From contig JAHAAK010000009.1 in the NCBI GenBank assembly GCA_018376905.1, forward strand, positions 18,506-82,505: DNA of 64,000 nt, in the 5' to 3' direction. The DNA comes from Collinsella sp. (GTDB lineage Bacteria; Actinomycetota; Coriobacteriia; Coriobacteriales; Coriobacteriaceae). Made by a program: the position numbers and the translations under genes. The notes beneath the pieces are model-generated. The model did no database searches. It had not been told where the DNA came from and was given only the letters and a program-made list of their open reading frames with translations. Below are positions 60,615 to 64,000 of the stretch, in pieces; the first letter of the stretch is position 1; every line of letters starts with the position of its first letter.

Positions 60615-63600
60615 ATGAGTAAGTACACGAGGGGCCTCCTGTCGGTGATACTGGCCGTTGTGCTGGTACTGCCGGCCGCAGCATTTGCCATGCTGCCCGA
60701 GGCTAACGCCGGGTCCAGCACCGGAATGGACGGACCGGCAGCGACAAAGACAGTCGATCCTGACACCACCAGCCGTTGGCAATACTGGGCGTCGGGCGGC
60801 GAGCAGGACCAGACGACACGTTATGTGGGCCGGATCTGGACGGACAAGACGGTCGAGCCCGCAGAGGACGAAAAGTCTGACTTTGTGACGACGCTTTCCA
60901 CGATCTCTTCGACCTCTGATACAACGTCGCTGGTCACTAAACCGCTCGATATCGTTCTCGTGCTCGATGCCTCCGGTTCGATGAGTGACGATATGGGCGA
61001 AAGGTCCACTACGCGCATCAATGCACTCAAGTCCGCCGCGAACAGTTTTATCGATACCATTGCCGAGCAAAACAAGAGCATCAATGATAAGAACAAATGG
61101 CATCAGGTTGCCATCGTTAAGTTCGCGGGCAATAAGAGAAATAATACAATCGGCAACGATACGTATCGCGATCGTCAGGGATACACGCACAACTATTCGC
61201 AGGTTATGAAGGGCTTGACGCCGTGTGTCGATAGCACTGCGACGGAACTTAAGAATACGGTCGGCTTCATCGAACCTGCCGGCGCTACGCAGGCTGATTA
61301 CGGCCTTGAGCTTGCTCGCGACATGTCGGGCCGCGCGGATGCCCAGAAGGTCGTCGTGTTCTTTACCGACGGCTCTCCTACAAGTTCTAATGGTTTTGAG
61401 TCCGGTGTCGCTAATGATGCCGTTAATGCCGCCAAGACCATGAAAGATAAAGGCGCCACCATCTACACCATCGGCATCTTTAGCGGTGCGAACCCGGATC
61501 AGGCCATTAGCAAGGCAAGCAAAGAAAACAGGTTCATGCACGCCGTGTCGAGCAACTATCCAAACGCCACGTCCTACAAAACCAATGAGCTTGGTCAACG
61601 CACCGAGAATTCCGACTTCTACAAGGCTGCGTCGAACGCCGATGAGCTCAACCAGGTATTTAAGGATATCTCTGCCTCTATCACCGAGGACAAGAGCTAT
61701 CCAACCCAGGTCGAGGATGGCTACGACCCCAGCAAGTCCGGCTACATCACCTTTAGTGATGAGCTGGGCGACTTCATGCAGGTCGATGAGTTTATCAGCG
61801 CTCAGATTAATGGCGAAACCATTGACAAGGTGACCAAGACCACCAAGGGCAATGTGGACACATATGAGTTTTTGGGTATTGCCAAGGACCTGGTCATCAC
61901 CGTCGCGCGTTCTGACAACGCGCAGCAGGGCGATATCGTGACGGTCAAGATTCCCGCATCGCTGATTCCGTTGATCAACTATCACGTGGACATGGAAAAG
62001 GGGATTTTTGAGCACACGTCGCTCAATGACATCAAGCCTATTCAGGTTAAATACACCTCGAGCGTCAAGGACGACGCGCGCAACAGCCTGTTTACGCCCG
62101 ATAAGGAACTCGAGGAGTATATCGACACCCACAAGGGTACCGACAACCAGACGGTCTACTTCCTGGCCAACAAGTGGTCGGGCGGCGAGCTGGGCGATGT
62201 TGTTGCCGAGTTTGAGCCCTCCGATACCAACAGCTACTATTACTTCCAAAAGGTCACGCCTATCTACACGGACGAGGCATGCACCCAGCGCACGACGGTA
62301 AAGCCGCAGGGTAGCGGCGTCTATTATTACAAGGACGAGTTTGTGGCGATGGGCGAAGACCTTAAGCCGAAGAACGACTATGCCGTTGTGATGTTTGAAG
62401 GGCACGAGATCGCCAACTACGACGGCGCTCTGGTCAAAGAGGACGGCTACTGGTCCTTTAACAAGGGAACCGCGCGACTTGCCTATATCGACCAGTTGCA
62501 TACCACCAAGGCCGACGTGGGCGGCAATATGACCGAGACCGCGCGCGACGTGCTTAACCCCAGGTGGAACGACCTTTCCTCCGTTGCGACTTCCACGCAC
62601 GTGCATTCGCACCTGGGCAACAACGGCAAGATTATCTTTAGCCTTGCAGCCAAGCCGACAACGGTGGATACCAAGACTGACTTTGGTCTGACCAAGGTGC
62701 TCGAGGGCCGCAAGTGGGCGGATACGGATGCGTTTGAGTTTGAGCTCTCCGCGACGTCCGACAACAATGCCCCGATGCCCGACCCCGCGACCGTAACTGT
62801 GACCAATGCCGATCTCGACAAGGGCAAGGCAGCCATTAACTTTGGCAAGATTACTTATGCCGAGCCGGGCGAGTACACCTATGAGGTCCGCGAGGTCAAG
62901 GGCGACGCCGGTGGCATTACCTACAGCAAGAACGTTGCCACGTTCAAGGTGACTGTGACGGTTAACGCCAAGGGCGAGCTTAAGGCCGACGTTGAAAAGA
63001 CCTCGGGTGAGACTAAGTTCACGAACACCTATAGCGCCAAGACGGAAACCCCGCTGACTCTTGAGGCTACCAAGACGCTCACGGGGCGCCTGATGGTCGA
63101 CGGTGAATTCAAGTTTACGTTGAGCTACGCGGGGCACGACGAGGTCCTGCTGAACGCAACCAACAAGAGTGGCAAGGTTGAGTTCGGTCCGCTGACGTAC
63201 ACGACCAAGTCGCTTGTCAAGCTTGTCGAGGAAGACAAGGCGTCGTTTGACGCCAGCGCAGATAAGCCCACGTGGACTATTCATTACATTGCTGCCGAGC
63301 AGACCGGCGAGCTGCCTGCGGGCGTGAGCGCTACCACGGCGGCAATTGACGCATATGTGACCGTTGCCGACAACGGCGATGGTACCCTGACGGCGACGGC
63401 TGTCTACGGCGACGCCGGCAACGAGTTTGTGAACGCCTACACTGCCGCATCTGTCGAGGCATCGCTTGCGGGCAAGAAGAATCTGCAGGTTCCTGATGGC
63501 CTGACCCCGGCTGACATTGCCGGCAAGTTCACCTTTACCGTGACCGGTGAAGAGGGCGCACCCATGCCCGCGAACGCGAGCGTGACCAATGATGCCAAGG

Positions 63601-64000
63601 GCAAGGTCGACTTTGGCAAGATTACCTTTACGCTCGACGACCTCAACAAGGCTCTGGGCAAGAAGCCCGAGAAGCGCGAGCACACCTTTACCTACACCGT
63701 GACAGAGTCCGGCGAGGTCGCTGGCGTGACCAACGACGTCGAGCCTTCGCGTACGGTTTCCTTCACCGTGACTGATGACGGCGAGGGTAATCTGAGGGTG
63801 TCCCGCAAGTCGGACGGCGATGTGGCATTTACGTTCACCAACACCTATAACGTGACGCCTGTTGAGACGCGCGTCACCGACCAGATCACCGCGACCAAGT
63901 TCCTGACCGGCCGCGACCTCAAGGAAGGCGAGTTCTCCTTCGAGCTCGTCGAGGGCAACGATGTCGTCGCCACCGGCACCAACGCCGCCGACGGCACGAT
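60615..64000 (+). CDS. VWA-domain adhesin with pilin-type isopeptide repeats, 3' truncated by the window
   Basis: At least 1,128 codons, open to the window end. Signal peptide ~1-33 (LLSVILAVVLVLPAAAFA). A von Willebrand A domain (~113-350) has the MIDAS motif DASGSMS at D118 and a second site VVFFTDGSP. A beta-rich region (~350-680) follows. From ~689 come FctA/Spy0128-like pilin repeats, each opening with a Lys motif and closing with F-x-N-Y-type ends: KVLEGRKW..TKFTNTY, TKTLTGRLM..EFVNAYT, GKKNLQV..FTFTNTY, ATKFLTGRDL (cut). These domains usually carry Lys-Asn isopeptide bonds. The layout suits a pilus-tip or wall-anchored adhesin. GAAGGGAGA precedes the ATG. The C-terminal anchor would be beyond the window. 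Confidence 0.9.
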   Translation, partial: MSKYTRGLLSVILAVVLVLPAAAFAMLPEANAGSSTGMDGPAATKTVDPDTTSRWQYWASGGEQDQTTRYVGRIWTDKTVEPAEDEKSDFVTTLSTISSTSDTTSLVTKPLDIVLVLDASGSMSDDMGERSTTRINALKSAANSFIDTIAEQNKSINDKNKWHQVAIVKFAGNKRNNTIGNDTYRDRQGYTHNYSQVMKGLTPCVDSTATELKNTVGFIEPAGATQADYGLELARDMSGRADAQKVVVFFTDGSPTSSNGFESGVANDAVNAAKTMKDKGATIYTIGIFSGANPDQAISKASKENRFMHAVSSNYPNATSYKTNELGQRTENSDFYKAASNADELNQVFKDISASITEDKSYPTQVEDGYDPSKSGYITFSDELGDFMQVDEFISAQINGETIDKVTKTTKGNVDTYEFLGIAKDLVITVARSDNAQQGDIVTVKIPASLIPLINYHVDMEKGIFEHTSLNDIKPIQVKYTSSVKDDARNSLFTPDKELEEYIDTHKGTDNQTVYFLANKWSGGELGDVVAEFEPSDTNSYYYFQKVTPIYTDEACTQRTTVKPQGSGVYYYKDEFVAMGEDLKPKNDYAVVMFEGHEIANYDGALVKEDGYWSFNKGTARLAYIDQLHTTKADVGGNMTETARDVLNPRWNDLSSVATSTHVHSHLGNNGKIIFSLAAKPTTVDTKTDFGLTKVLEGRKWADTDAFEFELSATSDNNAPMPDPATVTVTNADLDKGKAAINFGKITYAEPGEYTYEVREVKGDAGGITYSKNVATFKVTVTVNAKGELKADVEKTSGETKFTNTYSAKTETPLTLEATKTLTGRLMVDGEFKFTLSYAGHDEVLLNATNKSGKVEFGPLTYTTKSLVKLVEEDKASFDASADKPTWTIHYIAAEQTGELPAGVSATTAAIDAYVTVADNGDGTLTATAVYGDAGNEFVNAYTAASVEASLAGKKNLQVPDGLTPADIAGKFTFTVTGEEGAPMPANASVTNDAKGKVDFGKITFTLDDLNKALGKKPEKREHTFTYTVTESGEVAGVTNDVEPSRTVSFTVTDDGEGNLRVSRKSDGDVAFTFTNTYNVTPVETRVTDQITATKFLTGRDLKEGEFSFELVEGNDVVATGTNAADGT

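Overview
The window is a GC-rich chromosome segment from a Gram-positive gut actinobacterium, most likely Collinsella or a close relative in the Coriobacteriia. This is inference from gene content: sortase-anchored surface proteins with a degenerate [IL]xxTGD sorting signal, a 12-TM/LuxR fusion regulator, an NfnAB-type ferredoxin:NADP enzyme, an Ech-type membrane hydrogenase, and carAB, pur, glmU-prs-pth and folate/CoA housekeeping genes. It runs from inside carA to inside a large adhesin gene.

Layout. 1-4.6 kb: carA (5' truncated) and carB. 4.6-10.1 kb, accessory: an orphan sorting-signal remnant, a DUF4143-type ATPase with a palindromic leader, a Phd/RelE-like toxin-antitoxin pair, a 204-bp inverted-repeat element and a complete IS21-family element (7725-10100) with 56-bp ends and a 4-bp target duplication. 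10.5-19.2 kb: a 2,137-residue cell-wall-anchored GH31 glycosidase, purE, a class B sortase and a MoaE-like protein. 19.3-31 kb: a CmpB-like membrane protein, purF-purM-purN, a lone PTS EIIA, a parvulin foldase, YqeY, a complete polar amino-acid ABC transporter and a cytidylate-kinase-like protein. 31-45 kb: the LuxR/12-TM regulator, an anchored surface protein, NfnAB, pth, prs, glmU and an ECF transporter (T, fused A1A2, S). 45-51 kb: exonuclease III, a sirtuin, a FolP-FolK fusion with a large insert, a degenerate biotin-ligase-like protein, type III pantothenate kinase and initiator tRNA-Met. 51-60 kb: an old-yellow-enzyme family reductase, an orphan HTH protein and an ech operon in which EchA and EchB are fused. 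60.6-64 kb: a VWA-headed adhesin with pilin-type isopeptide repeats, cut by the window end.

The least explained content is intergenic. The spaces between ordinary genes hold at least five families of hairpin-forming repeats. (i) Stem-loops whose stems differ from site to site but whose loop carries GGGAC(A/AG), usually starting a few bases after a stop codon. (ii) Two three-unit arrays of 55-57 bp palindromes with an 80-82 bp period. (iii) A composite of two related ~155-160 bp inverted-repeat units spaced 247-248 bp apart, present at two loci with every unit's core reversed. (iv) A tandem pair of CTATTCCTCAAAA palindromes. (v) Single long hairpins with perfect or near-perfect 14-30 bp arms. 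These are the best candidates here for something undescribed.

Functional links: NfnAB and Ech suggest an energy economy based on reduced ferredoxin and hydrogen. The GH31 enzyme, the surface protein, the adhesin and sortase B form a cell-surface glycan and adhesion set. The housekeeping genes supply pyrimidines, purines, PRPP, UDP-GlcNAc, folate and CoA.
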